Shown here: positions 9,953 through 21,468 of the stretch, in pieces
How the letters are laid out: the number at the start of each line of letters is the position of its first letter
How positions within the stretch are numbered: the stretch's first letter is position 1
Source: Polymyxa betae
Taxonomy: Eukaryota > Endomyxa > Phytomyxea > Plasmodiophorida > Plasmodiophoridae
Reading direction: 5' to 3'
Length of the DNA stretch: 64,000 bases
Assembly: GCA_003693705.1 (NCBI GenBank)
Contig: RBZT01000631.1
Location: forward strand, 20,916 to 84,915
Notes under the pieces: model-generated
The model's input: only the letters and a program-made list of their open reading frames with translations
The model's database searches: none
What the model was told of the DNA's origin: nothing
Translations under genes and position numbers: made by a program

Positions 9953-12900
9953 TTACTGATTAGAAGTTGAAACGCCGTTGATTTCTAAAAAATGTATCCA
10001 ATCAGTTTTTTCCTGCGGTATGAGCCCATCTCGCGACGCTTGAAGAACACTCACTGCGTGCAGCAATAAGGCTTCTCGCTTCTTAAAGCTGGCTATGAGA
10101 TCCATCGAGTTAAGTCTGTGGCTGACAAACGTTCAAAAAAAAACTTCGAATAATTGCAATCGTAAATGAGTTAACCTTTCTTGAGCGTGCCTCAAATGGT
10201 TGGTCAGGTTAGAAAGTGGCTCATACGCTTGCTGCAGATGCGGTGCACTAAAGCGGAAATAGAAAGGGAAAACGGTGAATGCGTTAAGGTTACAGTTCGG
10301 CTGAATCACTTCGAGAAGTCAGTAAAACAGTGCTGCAGCAAAGATGACTCACATCCTGTAATAGGCTTATAGGAAGAGTTCAAATAACTTTGCTTTTGCG
10401 ACATAACGCAGGTCCATAGTGAGATAGTTTTAGCTCGAAGATGGATATTGCTTCGTTCCTTTTCGCTGTTGCAAAGGAAGGTACCAAATTTGCCTGTTTA
10501 AAATGGTTAATTTTGTAGAGCAGAATAAGGCTAAAACAACTGACATTCAAAAAGTTCATGGGCAATGCGGAGAAGCAGATTCACATTAAATTCGAAAGCA
10601 TTAGGGTATTGGGACATCACCTGCCAGATGGCATCTAAGAACTGAATGAAGACGGGACTTCTTTGAGAATCTGAATACATAGCATCGCCGTGCCCAATAC
10701 GCTATCATCTCTCAGCACTGGTTAGACAACAACAGAACGCAGATTTAATTACTCGGTGGAATTTATGACCAAATGAGAGCCATTCTTTCTCGATCAGCAC
10801 AATGAATCCGGTAAGGGTGCGGTAGAAATCGTCAATCAACAGCATTGACAGAGATACGACTTGCGAAGTGCGATCCCATCCATCGCTACAATGGACTAAA
10901 AGCGACGCTTTTTCAACTGACAGCTTGGTAACTGTGAAAACAGCCGCTAAAAGGATCTGGAATAACCAATCAGCAAACTATTTATGGGGGATGAAGTTCC
11001 AATCCGATACCTGTCTTAGATGTTTGTTCCATCCTGAATCAGCGAGCTCTGGACAGAAATACGAACTTCCAGTGTCAGAACCTCGAATAGAGGACATCAC
11101 GCCAGCAACAGTTTCAACCTAAAAAAAGTTACTTTAATTCACAAAATTAATCTCTAAAACCGTTATGGAATCAAAACAAAAAGCCTCGGTTACCATGACA
11201 CGGAACGAATCTCGGATTACATGAATGTTCTCAATACCCATAAAGACGACTTGGCAGTTTGGGTACCGGTTGGCGCTTTCGAATCCACCACCGAGAACTT
11301 TATTCCCTGAAGCGGCTTTAGCAAGATAACATAAGCTAATAATAATAGAGACCACGAGCGTTGATCTTTGGACGGCAATCAATGACGTAACGAATTTTGG
11401 CAGCAGCAATGAGCTGTTCGTCTTCGATGCAATGGCTCCCAGTAACTCCAGTTCGTGGCTGAGCCGACCTTCATAAAACAGTAAGAACACCAATACAACA
11501 AGAGTATTTTGCCAAACCGCATCATAGCTGCACCAGAATCAGGAATGAAATATGAAAGTACAGGAATACGAGATCGGCTGCGAAATAGAAAGACTTTGTG
11601 CAGCACCTCGTTCGAAACCGATGACGGTACAAAGAAGAGCGGCGGGTACGTTGGACAGAAGCCGAACTCGAAATTTAATGTGACACGGCGCCAATGAGGC
11701 GAGAAGGTTACCCCCTAGAAAACCTAAATGCAAGATACTGTCAAAGACAGAAGAGTACTACCATGCGCTGATATTCTTTCTCGGCTGTATATATATCCCA
11801 CCCGTTGTCAGGTACCGAAACCGACAGCTTGTACCGGAAAGCGAAGAGTTGGTCGAGGTTTTGTGGCCAGGCCGCCCAATAAACCAGATCGGTGAACTCA
11901 GCAATCATTTGGTCACGATTTACTTTGCTGGTGGGTAGCATCTTGAGACGATAGCGCAGGACCTGATTGTCTTTCAAAGTTATTAGCAGGATCTTGTCGC
12001 CTCCTGCAGCGTCCGAAACTGGTTTTACCCCGAATTTCAGAATCGAATGTACTCCTACCGTTGAGTCGTATCCACTAATAGGGAGAGACGATGCAGAAAA
12101 ATTGCCATGAAGGCAATCAGAAACGTCTTTAGAGTCTCGAATAAAGATTAATCGATACGTGGTTAAGAGAAGCGAGCCTAAAGTACATATTAAGCCAAAG
12201 GCTATATTGAATGAAAAAATTACCTCTAGGTCGAGGTGGTGTATTCTCATCGATTACAGCATAGAGCATACGTAGAACAATTTCGCCATTAACCAGGGAA
12301 TTTCCTAGTGGAAACGAAGGCGATTTTCTGGAAAAGCGATCATCAAAAAATACTCTTAGCCTACAGAAAGAGCATACAGAATAGAATCGCGACGTTCGGA
12401 CGGCACGCCATGTTCAGATTCCGAATCGTATTCTTGAAACTGCTCAGATATCGCCCATGTGCTTCCGTTGATATACGAATCATGAAACAGATCGTGGCCC
12501 GATGGCGTTTGATACCAAGTCCAGTTAGTTTGACACTCCAGTTTTGGAACCCCGTTTTTGCCAGAAACAGCAGAAGGTAACAAATTCTAGATGCACACTT
12601 CAGTAACAATTTGAGAAACTGCCGCTAGCTTTACAAATTGGCGAATTTGTTCAGATTGTTCCAGAACTGTCAAAAGATCGCAGCAAGGTGTCTTTAAAAT
12701 ACTCAAAGACACCGCGTATTCAATTGCCTCGGGGCAAGATGGCGCTAAATCCTCGTGAGAACCTTCCTATAGGCTTAAACAGGTACGAACCATCGAAACG
12801 ACTTTGAGCGAGTTTCGAAAGCGGAGAGGGAAGTATATTAAAGGTTGTTCGAAACGACAGCAGCCGAATAAATTTCTTTAGAAGTGGAATTGTATCTTCT

Positions 12901-14561
12901 ATTCTGCAGGTCAAAAAAATGAGGAAAGGCCATAGCACGACGTCACCTGGAATCGAATTACGCAAACACATATCGACACAGAAAGCGATAGCGGTTTCAA
13001 CATTACACCCTACCCAACATTAAGTTGAAAATAAGAAAATTTGAGGGCTTCGAACCCGCGTTCAGTATCCTCCAGGCGAAGATGCATAGCAGGTGAATTA
13101 TAAGAAGTATGCATTCGGCACCTTCCTCGGTTTCATCAATAGAGAGGTTGGGTTGATGAGGAGTGGCGTTAATCGAGTCTAAGCTTATCATTGTCCGAAG
13201 CGTCTCTGATAGCTTAACAGCATACCTCGAGTCGATTCAAGTTCAGAGCGTTCGTTCGCCCAAATATCAAGAAAGAATTGCTCCCAAAACTGGGGATTTT
13301 TAAAGACCTAACAGGCATTAGAATGATGATTATAGCAGCGTTCTTAGTTGCTACCTCATGGTCTCTGATAAATGAGTATAAGAACAGAATTGTCTCGCCG
13401 TCTGAACTAACCATTTTGATTCTCATGGATAATTCTAAGATCATTGAGTTCTTTAGCATAACAATATAGGCCGACTTACCCTTAAACTTTCTACAGGTGA
13501 TGAAATCTCGGTGATTGTTTGCTTCTCGAAGCACAGCGCGAAAGATATCAACCAACGTTTGAAATGCAACAGGCTCGAGTTTCTTTTCGACTTGCTATGT
13601 CGTGGGTGACCAACTCATTCATGTAAACGAAAACGATAAATCTTACAACAGCAGCATTAAGTTGGGTATAAAACTGTTGCCTTCCTGATTCAGTTTTGAA
13701 AAGCTCAAGAAGTGATAATATAATTCCTCCTAGAAACTTCCGACATGGCTGCAAAGAAGCTTCCTTAGTAATGATAGGAATGAGAAAGGTAGCATTAAAT
13801 CCAAACCTCAGTGGAGGAAAAGATGATATGGATAAAGTCTTCGACAACTGTCGAGACCTTTTTGGTCTTCGATATAGCCTTATCCTTGCGAAGGAATCTA
13901 AAACTCACGCCTGAAGGTTTTGAGCTCTAAATTGGTTTTTAAATTTAAAAAATAACCTGAACGCGACGTCGATGACGAATTGGAATGCGAATCAGAATGT
14001 GAAGGAGAAGGACATCTCGTTAAGCAATGGCTGATATCAGGAATTCCTGGTATTATTCCAAATAGTAAGTTAGCTATCTATCCAATAAGATGTTAGACTA
14101 CTGGATTATCGGTGAAATCAACCCAAAATAGACCTTCTGATCGTCGCATACAACGGGTATACTAGAAATTTCAATGTTCTCACAGGTGTAATGACCAACA
14201 GGTATCCGAGCAACACCCAGACATACATCACTTGTTGAGCATTCGCCAGCATCAGGCGGTTTGATATACAGGTGAACGACAATATCAGGATAGCACTGAT
14301 CAGTAAACTCTTTATGGATTTTTCTGAAAAGTCGTTCAGCATAAGAATTTATCTCATACCAGTCGTTTACAAAATCATGTTGCTTCCATCGAATTCAAAT
14401 ATCGGCCTTTCGCAGCTGGTCTTTCTTGCCAGATTCGAGCGAAGCATAACGTCGCCGAACTGTACCCTAACGTATGGCAGCCCATCGCCAAGATGCAATG
14501 CGACATTATGCAGAAAGAACACTAGTAGAGATGAATGTGAATGGGTTAGTTTTCGACGGCG
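9953..14561 (-). CDS. Myotubularin phosphoinositide 3-phosphatase with C2-like, SBF2 and GRAM regions
   Basis: A gene of at least 17 exons, reconstructed by hand. N-terminus (about 14560-14120): C2-like, with DGLPYVRVQFGDV and YPDIVVHLYIKP. A Ser-rich linker follows. The region 13890-13220 resembles the SBF2 domain of MTMR5/13 (LFLYSFIRDHE + VFKNPQFWEQFF). Near 12180 is a GRAM strand (GSLLLTTYRLIFI). The phosphatase then reads LFAFRYKLSVSVPDNGWDIY, YPPLFFVPSSVS, FRSRSRIPVLSY and the CX5R loop HCSDGWDRT at 10898-10870. RIGHGDAMYSDSQRSPVF and FGTFLCNSEKERS follow. The last exon ends at TAA 9953-9955; splicing at about 10170 removes an apparent in-frame TGA. Myotubularins dephosphorylate PI(3)P and PI(3,5)P2 on endosomes, and all loop residues needed for catalysis are present. 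The start codon is not located, and exons between 13200 and 12600 are provisional. Confidence 0.85.
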
Positions 14562-14589
14562 GAATGCCGACCATGGAAGTGAATAGAAA

Positions 14590-15060
14590 GATCGCGGGAC
14601 GAGTACCCAACACCGGATGTTTTCAGTCGCGACCGGCCGCCTTTTAAGCAAAACGCTAGCGGCATGCAGGCTTGGGCGCCGTCCTAGAGCGACGTTGGAC
14701 GACGCAATCTCGCTTGGACGAATTTGCGCTGAAGGGTCCCTCGACAGAGGATGGAGAGAGGCGGGGCCCCTTTCATCACTGACCTTGGCCCTGGGGGAAA
14801 GGGGGGAGGGACCGAAGGAGACAATGAGGCTGCGCAGCTTAATGGAGTCGGTCACGCCCAACCGGCGGAGTCAGAGCCATAATCGCTGCCCTTTCCAACC
14901 CCGCAGCTTACAGTGGACGAGAGGGGGTTTCAGTGTTGCGTTCCCACGCAGTTGGTCTAGTAAGGTGTGACAAACACCACGATTTACCGGCCTACAACGT
15001 CGCATGCAGAACGGCGCTGAAGAGCCGCGCCTGGCATTGCGTTGTTGCCCAAAAGCACTC
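14590..15060. other. GC-rich island near the 5' end of the myotubularin gene
   Basis: About 470 bp clearly richer in G and C than the surroundings, with G-runs (GGGGGAAAGGGGGGAGGG at about 14794-14811) and C/G-rich inverted segments such as GGCGGGGCCCC. The minus strand stays open through part of it in frame with the C2-like exon, but the translation looks low in information. The stretch could be a structured RNA gene, a CpG-like promoter or 5' coding sequence. I looked for RNase P/MRP, SRP, U1-U6 and U3 landmarks and found none. Confidence 0.5.
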
Positions 15061-15650
15061 GTAGCATTTGATGACCTTTTACCGATCTGTTTGTGCTAAA
15101 AGTAAGTTGCTTCTAGCAGTAACGTTAGTGCTGCAGTTAATCACGTGATACTTTCCGTCGAGCCTTGAGACATTATCGGTGGCAACCCGATACTGTTCAA
15201 TATCATGCTGGATGTTGTTACTTGGAACTTCTTGCCCTCCGGCTTGCCCAGAATACCCAGCTCGAATGTTTGATTTATTCCCTGTTATTACCGGTCTCTC
15301 ACAATGAAGTAATATACTTTCCAATGGTGGTGGAATGAGGAACAGCTTCGAAATTGGTAGTAGGAGCACTGCTAGGAGTGCTAGCTATCACGTCAATGCT
15401 TGATTACCTACTATCGGGCTTGCGCTTACAGTACAGCGCCTCCTGTAAAGACCCAACGAACTAGACGAATCCAATCCGATACTGTTTGGTAAAGACTATG
15501 TGCTTTCCTCAAGGTCGTTATCCATTGAACTTGATAATAAGTTCTTATCAAAAACTATCGTTAAAATCAGTGAAGCATTTTGAAGGGGAGGTTGCTTAAC
15601 AAATCATTATCATAGGTAAAGTCTCTTCATCCTTATCATTGGCTTTCACG

Positions 15651-17056
15651 ATGACGAGCAAGTTCGTCGAAAGAGTATCGGAATCAAAACTGAAATCGTG
15701 TATGCGGATGCTGCCACTTTCAGCACAAGGCCATTATATGTTCAAAATCGCTGTCACAAATACGCTCTTCTCGATAATGTCTTTTGAGAAGATACTGAGC
15801 GTTTATGAAATGAGCGCTCCGTCCTTGACAAATCAATACGTCGTAAGTAGAACGAGTCTGCGAACGAAAATTTTCAGAAAGAAAACAGCCTTTCGACCTT
15901 CAAATTTTCCGCATCATGCTGTTGCAAAATTGATCAGCTGTGCATCGGGATGGTGTTGATCGAATTGAAAAGACGTCATGCTCAGCAACGTTCATGAAAA
16001 TACTTTTTGTACAGGAACTACTGACATGGAATACTTCTGCAGTATATCACAGGCTACCACCTGCAATCATGAAATAGCATCGGTATCCACTCTTATGAAT
16101 ATGCTGACTGCATTGGCGAGTTCTGCATAGAAAGTTTCTGATATATACGGGCGCTTCTCTCCAAACGTATGCGTTCTTGTGATCTGCTATTTGTTCAATC
16201 AGCCTACGGTAGCGATGGTATTGCAGAATATTCGGTCTCGAATGAAGCACATCCGCCATGCACTACCATTGACTAATTATTTGAAATCGCAACTCAAGGA
16301 CCGTCAGACAATCCTTTAATACAACCATTAATTGGTTGCAGCAGCAGAATTCTGCAGGTATTCATCTCCGAAGTTTTGGCATCTTACAAGCCATTATCTG
16401 GGGGTCAGTTGTTAGAGAACGCTCCAGGTTCTCGCAAATTGGTTGGTGAATTTTGGTTGCATCCACTGGGTCCAATAACGAACTTTGATTGCCTTGTTCT
16501 ATTGTGTCGACATAATTAGATCTGGATCCCCTCTGCAAATGGATGATATTCTCGCTCTCTGTTTTGCCATTATCTTGCCCCATATGTAGAGAACGACACC
16601 GGTCTAACAATCTCTCACCGCTACCATGATTCATCGGATTCGGAGAAGCTCGTTGACAATCTCAATAGGCTGTTATCACCTACTATAGCTCTGACGAAAG
16701 CTTCGCTCGCTGATATCATATCGAGGCTATCGTGACTTTCCATGGTGGTAACGGCGTCGTCATCGTGGCACTCCTTCATTGAAGGCACCTTGTTCCGCGA
16801 AGGCAACCTACAAGGGATCTGATCTATTGTTGGTGAAGCCGGGAATCTAGATCAAACTGTATTCTGAGACATTTTGGAGTTCAGTTAGTGGCGCAGCGCC
16901 CATCATTGTCTGCCGAGCTGAAGCAGTTTTTCCACAACCATCTGTGGTCGAATAAATCCTTACTGCGATGGTCACACAGTTGCCGGCTGAAAAAACCATT
17001 TTTAGACGGTCCAGAACGCATCAAGCGGGCGACAGGCCTGAGTTTCTTTCGCTAGA
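15651..17056 (+). CDS. Orphan multi-exon protein
   Basis: Plus-strand exons with consistent splice sites. From ATG 15651 it reads SKFVERVSESKLKSCMRML up to a GTAAGT donor at 15843; a 35-nt intron is followed by LSTFKFSASCCCKIDQLC. A possible 25-nt intron (15990-16014) leads to TTDMEYFCSISQATTC. Later blocks read LLFVQSAYGSDGIAEYSV, VFISEVLASYKPLSGGQLL and DSSDSEKLVDNLNRLLS. A last exon to the stop at 17056 includes PSLSAELKQFFHNHLWSNK. No domain was recognised. Minus-strand frames between 16360 and 16810 are open too, but lack comparable splice logic. Confidence 0.45.
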
Positions 17057-17132
17057 AAATCATTATCAATTCGAAATTTTTGTGTTTATAACGCTGTCCG
17101 AGATTATATGGTGAGAATGGAGATCGCGTTGA

Positions 17133-19295
17133 TTACCCATCGGAATCGAAAACTTCCTAAAAAGTAGTATTAGATCAGTGAATCTGTCAAGTGAGATTGC
17201 TTACAAAATCATCATCATACGAGCAATCTTCAACCTGTTGCTTGACGGGAAGTTCGTGAATCTGGGGAAGTTCCACTACAGAATCGAAAGAATGATCGGA
17301 ATCAATACCGAAATCATAGAAGTCATTGCCTTCATGTTCAGAATAGCTGTCACGATCTTCGAAGACAGATTCTCTTCTGGATGATGCCCTTTGTACAGAA
17401 TCAGAATCTACAGATAATCGTTTGGCATTGAGAGGTTCTCTGCTGCCAAAATCAGCTTTTGGTTGGCGATCGAGCGCATCGTGGTTATTAGGTTCTTCTT
17501 GATCAACCTTCTCAGACTTGATTGACTCTTCGAGATAAGATTGAGCTCCAGATGATCCAGCTTCATGGCCTTCAACTTTCTCGGCGTCAATCTGCTGTAG
17601 AGTGGATAGGGAAACAACGGCTTCCTGGATTCGATTTTCAGCAATATCGTTTTGTGATGATGGCCCTTGCAAAGGCAGTACTGCCAAACGCTCCATTTGC
17701 AATTCCTTATCATTAATCGGCTTTGTATCTTCAGAGTTTGTTGTGATAATCGGGGAAGAAGCCAACTGCGAAGGTTTCTGCTCGTTCTTTGAATGCGATC
17801 GTTGATGATGGTCTCTCACATCAACAGACGTGATTATGGGAGACGAAGATTCAGTCTGCACTTCCGCAGTAATGAATCTCTTCTCTTCCGCTTCAAGTCC
17901 ACGACACGAACTTAGTGAAACAGGTTCCAATTCGGGCAATGTCCCGACTTCATTTCGAGGTCTGTCCAAAATGACCCTGTTAACGGCGTTGACGATTTCT
18001 TGATAAAGGGTCCCTGATATGGGTGGTTTCTCGCCAACGGTTTGACTTTGATCGGCTACCCGTTCGATCTGCCGAGCGATGGATTGAAGCGCATCCGCGA
18101 TGCTCTGAGATTGATTCAATGAGAATGACGAATCGGTATCAGAACCTGAGCTATCATCACCTTGACAGAATCATCGGTTGCGTGTTGCTGCTTTTTCGAG
18201 CTCATTTTTTCCGATTTCCTTTTATTCTCTTGTGAGACATTGCTCTGAGCATCGGGTAATGAACAGCGCTCCAGTTTCTTCAAGCTGGCAATTCTAAGCA
18301 ACGAAGACGCTTTCGTGGATTTTGGTAGCATGAATCGTGTCCGAGGGCGAACTTTGTTTGACTTGCTCGATGATTTTGAGATATTTCGGTTCGAAGCCAC
18401 TCTGCGTTTCAATGGTCTTCTCGCTCTCTGATTGTTATTTGCTATCGCCTGCTGGTTCTCATTCGATTTTTCAATCCTTTGTTTAGTTTGGGCTGCAATA
18501 TCCAACGAATCGGTTTCATCCGGATCATGATGATAAAATAGACACGGGGCATTATTTTCGAGAAGCGGTCTGGGCATCTGAATCATCAATCAGTAAGTAA
18601 ATCGAATGACTGATTGGTCTCACTCTGTACTGAGAAACATTTCTGGCAGCCAACGCAGTCGTGGTTGCTACAACGTGTTCGCCTTCCGCCACAGTAATCT
18701 TGGTGTTGAAATCTTCAGCTGAAGGCGGTGATGATACAGATGTTATCACCTCTGCGTCGAATTTCTCCAGATGAGGAAGAAGAGATCGTCCTAGACACGA
18801 TAATCGTAAGACAAGATCAACGCGTCCAACTTGATTGGCCATGAGATCTGTCAGGACAAGACGTCCTCTTCGGAATCCTCTTCTTCCAATAACAGCTCCA
18901 CCGGTCAAGTTAGCTGTGTATCCTGATAGGTCGATAGCAGTCGTTCCAATCAATGATCCATCGTGTTGGTCGATTAAAAGAAGATATAATGGAGCTTTGC
19001 ATAACATGATGCTTAATGAGCTCGCAGGTACAGAAAACAGACAGTTCTTCCCACGACAAAACACGATTCGGCCGTTTTCTGATTCGGGTGAACGTTGAGA
19101 GATCACAACAGCTGGAAATGATAGCAGGCGCAATGCAACCTGAAGACATAGAGTTCAATAAACGCTGCAAACAGGAACGATGACGCTGACGATTGGTTGC
19201 CTAATTCGGTCAATTTTTGGCCGGACAACGATTTCATTGATGAAAACTTCAAGAGAGAATAAAGAAAGATCAGGATCTGCATTCGATTGCGACAT
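17133..19295 (-). CDS. MAP10-like microtubule-associated protein
   Basis: Five exons: 19295 to 19164 (or 19191), 19139-18624, 18577-18161, 18104-17205 and 17156-17133, all junctions in frame; about 660 residues. The N-terminal ~220 residues match the MAP10 N-terminal domain in order: LSLFSLEVFINE, then LRLLSFPAVVI, GKNCLFSVP, APLYLLLID, GTTAIDL and RLSCLGRSLLPHL. A basic Ser/Lys-rich region follows, then a long acidic disordered tail ending SYDDDFEVFDSDG. MAP10 binds and stabilises microtubules in animals; a basic tract next to the N-domain would suit tubulin binding. The first intron is either 24 nt (gtttattg...ttcag) or 51 nt; both keep the frame. A GTAAGC donor at 17204 implies a short fifth exon instead of the first stop at 17187. 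Confidence 0.7.
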
Positions 19296-19890
19296 GGAAA
19301 ACGTACAAAACCCATAAAAATGACTTACTCTCAGTGATAGTTGCTGCCAGTCAGTCTGCCAAAGTTTCTGGTCTAAAATATCATTCCGATTGCAGAACGA
19401 ATGCTTTTGTGGAAATCGGTATAAGCTAAAACACATGGTAAAACGTTCGGAAAGGTCCATAGGAAGAAGAGAGAATTCTTGTTTCAACCTTGGGCTGTTA
19501 AACAGGCAGAGTTTCGGGCATCGTTATTACCCTACATTAAAACCGTGATAATCCACGAGGCAACGGTGTAATGCTTGCCAAGTGAAAAGCTTGCAGTAAG
19601 CAGGCAAATAAGGCCTTGTCGAAAACAGTTCGACAAATTTCAAACAGAATGTCGAAAAGGAAGCTTTCCGTCGTTTCGAAAGAAACTGACGAATATAGTA
19701 GTAGTTGGTCAATCATGACAGTTTTTGAAAATCTGTGATCGGTTTTACCGAGACAAATATCACTGCGAGTACGTGTTCCAGGACGATCCGAAACAAAAAT
19801 CGTGGTTGATCATCTCGCGTACTGAATCTGTTTATCAACACGTTATCTGATTGCAGAGAACGCAACGAAGCGGCTTGAATTTGGCTGTTT

Positions 19891-21089
19891 ATGATGGCCC
19901 GGAGCCTAATAGGCTGGTCCACCATCATTCTTATCTTCATTGCTAGAACAACCTGGTCACAGACAACAGTTAAGACGATCCAGGTCACGTCCCTATTAAA
20001 TTTAGATACGTCATCATATTCGAAGGACCTGAAAACGACCTATTGCAATCAGTTTATCACTGAGTTAGGTCTGGCAATAAGCGTGGACAGATCACGGTTC
20101 ACGAATCCTTCGCTAACGTCCTCTGATTCATCAACATCATACATTTCGTTTATTATCCTGCCGCCGACGGCATCGACAGATCTAACTTCGCTTCAAGTTT
20201 ATAGCGCCTATAATACCGAGGTAAGAATTTGGCAAACGGAGATGAAACAATTGTAGGCAGCAGACGGATGCTGATGCGTTGTGTTTCTAGATTCATAAAG
20301 TGGGAAGCACATTGCTAAATGACGAATTAGCTTCACATATTGATCTAACAGCAACTGCACAAGTCAGTACAGTGACATTATATCAATGTAGTGATGGGTC
20401 GTATGTTAGCACGACCGATACATGTCAACCAACATCAACAACAGCTCCATCGAGCATAGATTCTATAGATGGCACTACATTAACCATTATTGAAGCAGTG
20501 GGCGGAGGCGTCATAGTAGCGACGATCTTCCTGGCGGTGGGAATCGCCATTCGCCGCCGCCAACGGCTAGCGGAATTTCGAAAGAATCAATTGTTGCAGC
20601 AAGCTCAGACTAACGGCATCGTCATGGCGAAAATCATCTCGACTGATGACGTGATCCCTTCATATCAAAACCCATATAGGTACATCTTACAGGATTTTCC
20701 ATGAATGTCGGAAATAGCAGCAGAAATTGACTGTACTCAGGGAGACACAATCAGCCATAACGACTTCTATTGGAGGGCCGCCACCATATTCCCAATATTC
20801 GCCACCAATTTCAACACAGGGAATAGCTGTAGGAATCATGGCCCAGCCCGTTTATGCAATGGCACCAGTGCAGCAAGGATTCACTCCTGCGATCCAAAGT
20901 CAAACGGCCAACGACCCGTCATCGCCTTCGATGGGGACAGAGACAGCGAAACAGAGCCAAGCAGGGCCGTCGCGAATCGTCAAGAAGGGCATGAATCTGA
21001 AGCAAATTCGACAGAAAAGAATCGGGCTGGACGCTCCACAAGTCGATCAGGGCGACGAGTCGATGCCAGATACGGATACCGACTTTTAA
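19891..21089 (+). CDS. Secreted/single-pass membrane protein with PY motif
   Basis: Three exons, 19891-20220, 20291-20679 and 20741-21089, in frame, giving 355 residues. A signal peptide (WSTIILIFIARTTWSQ) precedes a Ser/Thr-rich ectodomain with a few cysteines (YCNQF, YQCSDGS...DTCQPT). One transmembrane helix, VGGGVIVATIFLAVGIAI, is followed by an RRRQR stop-transfer. The cytoplasmic tail starts with IGGPPPYSQYSPP, a PPxY motif of the kind bound by WW domains of Rsp5/NEDD4 ubiquitin ligases. The end is acidic (DESMPDTDTDF). The layout resembles fungal wall sensors of the Mid2/Wsc type and many O-mannosylated surface proteins, but I see no family-specific module. Confidence 0.7.
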
Positions 21090-21144
21090 GCATGTCGCCC
21101 TTAAATCGGAGACTCTGTTTCATAAAACAATACACAAAATGTAA

Positions 21145-21229
21145 TACCAACGACGAGGTTCGAACTCGCGCGCAGCTTTCGCCGCAGAAGTGCTTAAGAC
21201 TCCCGCCTTAACCACTCGGCCACATTGGC
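21145..21229 (-). tRNA. tRNA-Leu (UAA)
   Basis: An 85-nt type II tRNA. The acceptor stem GCCAATG pairs with CGTTGGT (G-U at 1-72) and the discriminator is A. The D-arm is GGCCGAGTGGTTAAGGC. The anticodon stem GGAGT/ACTTC encloses loop CTTAAGC, giving anticodon TAA. A long variable arm (GCGGCGAAAGCTGC) fits leucine identity. The T-arm is GCGAG-TTCGAAC-CTCGT. No intron is present. It lies 56 bp downstream of the membrane-protein stop codon, in opposite orientation. Confidence 0.95.
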
Positions 21230-21468
21230 ATCTCATACATGAGCTGTCGCCAGTATATACTGAATACTATTAACATACGAAGCCCACTGGCGTAATTCGT
21301 TACAATGTGAGTGGCTTCTGTGATGGACAGATTGGTGTATCGATAACAGATGGTCACCTGTAATAAACAGTCGGTATCAATTGCCATCATAACCTCTCTT
21401 TCGACTTTCAATGGAGACTTTAAACATCCCGGGTTCCAAGGTACTCTGTCCCGATCGTTTTCGTCACG

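Noticed and set aside
10133-10135. In-frame TGA after a T9 run, as a premature stop or recoding site in the myotubularin gene
   Set aside because: A phase-correct intron (gttaactc...tgtcag) removes it and continues into a good C-terminal exon ending at 9953.
14367-14861. Minus-strand open frame crossing the GC-rich island as a separate 164-aa protein
   Set aside because: Only its last ~40 residues are protein-like, and these are the C2-like exon of the myotubularin gene; the rest has the look of translated GC-rich sequence.
16362-16806. Minus-strand frames of 60-90 codons
   Set aside because: They lie opposite plus-strand blocks that splice in order with standard donors and acceptors; judged antisense shadows, with moderate certainty.
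17187-17189. TGA as the end of the MAP10-like protein
   Set aside because: A GTAAGC donor at 17204 followed by a branch-like CTAAT and TTTTTAG acceptor gives a better short final exon ending at 17133.
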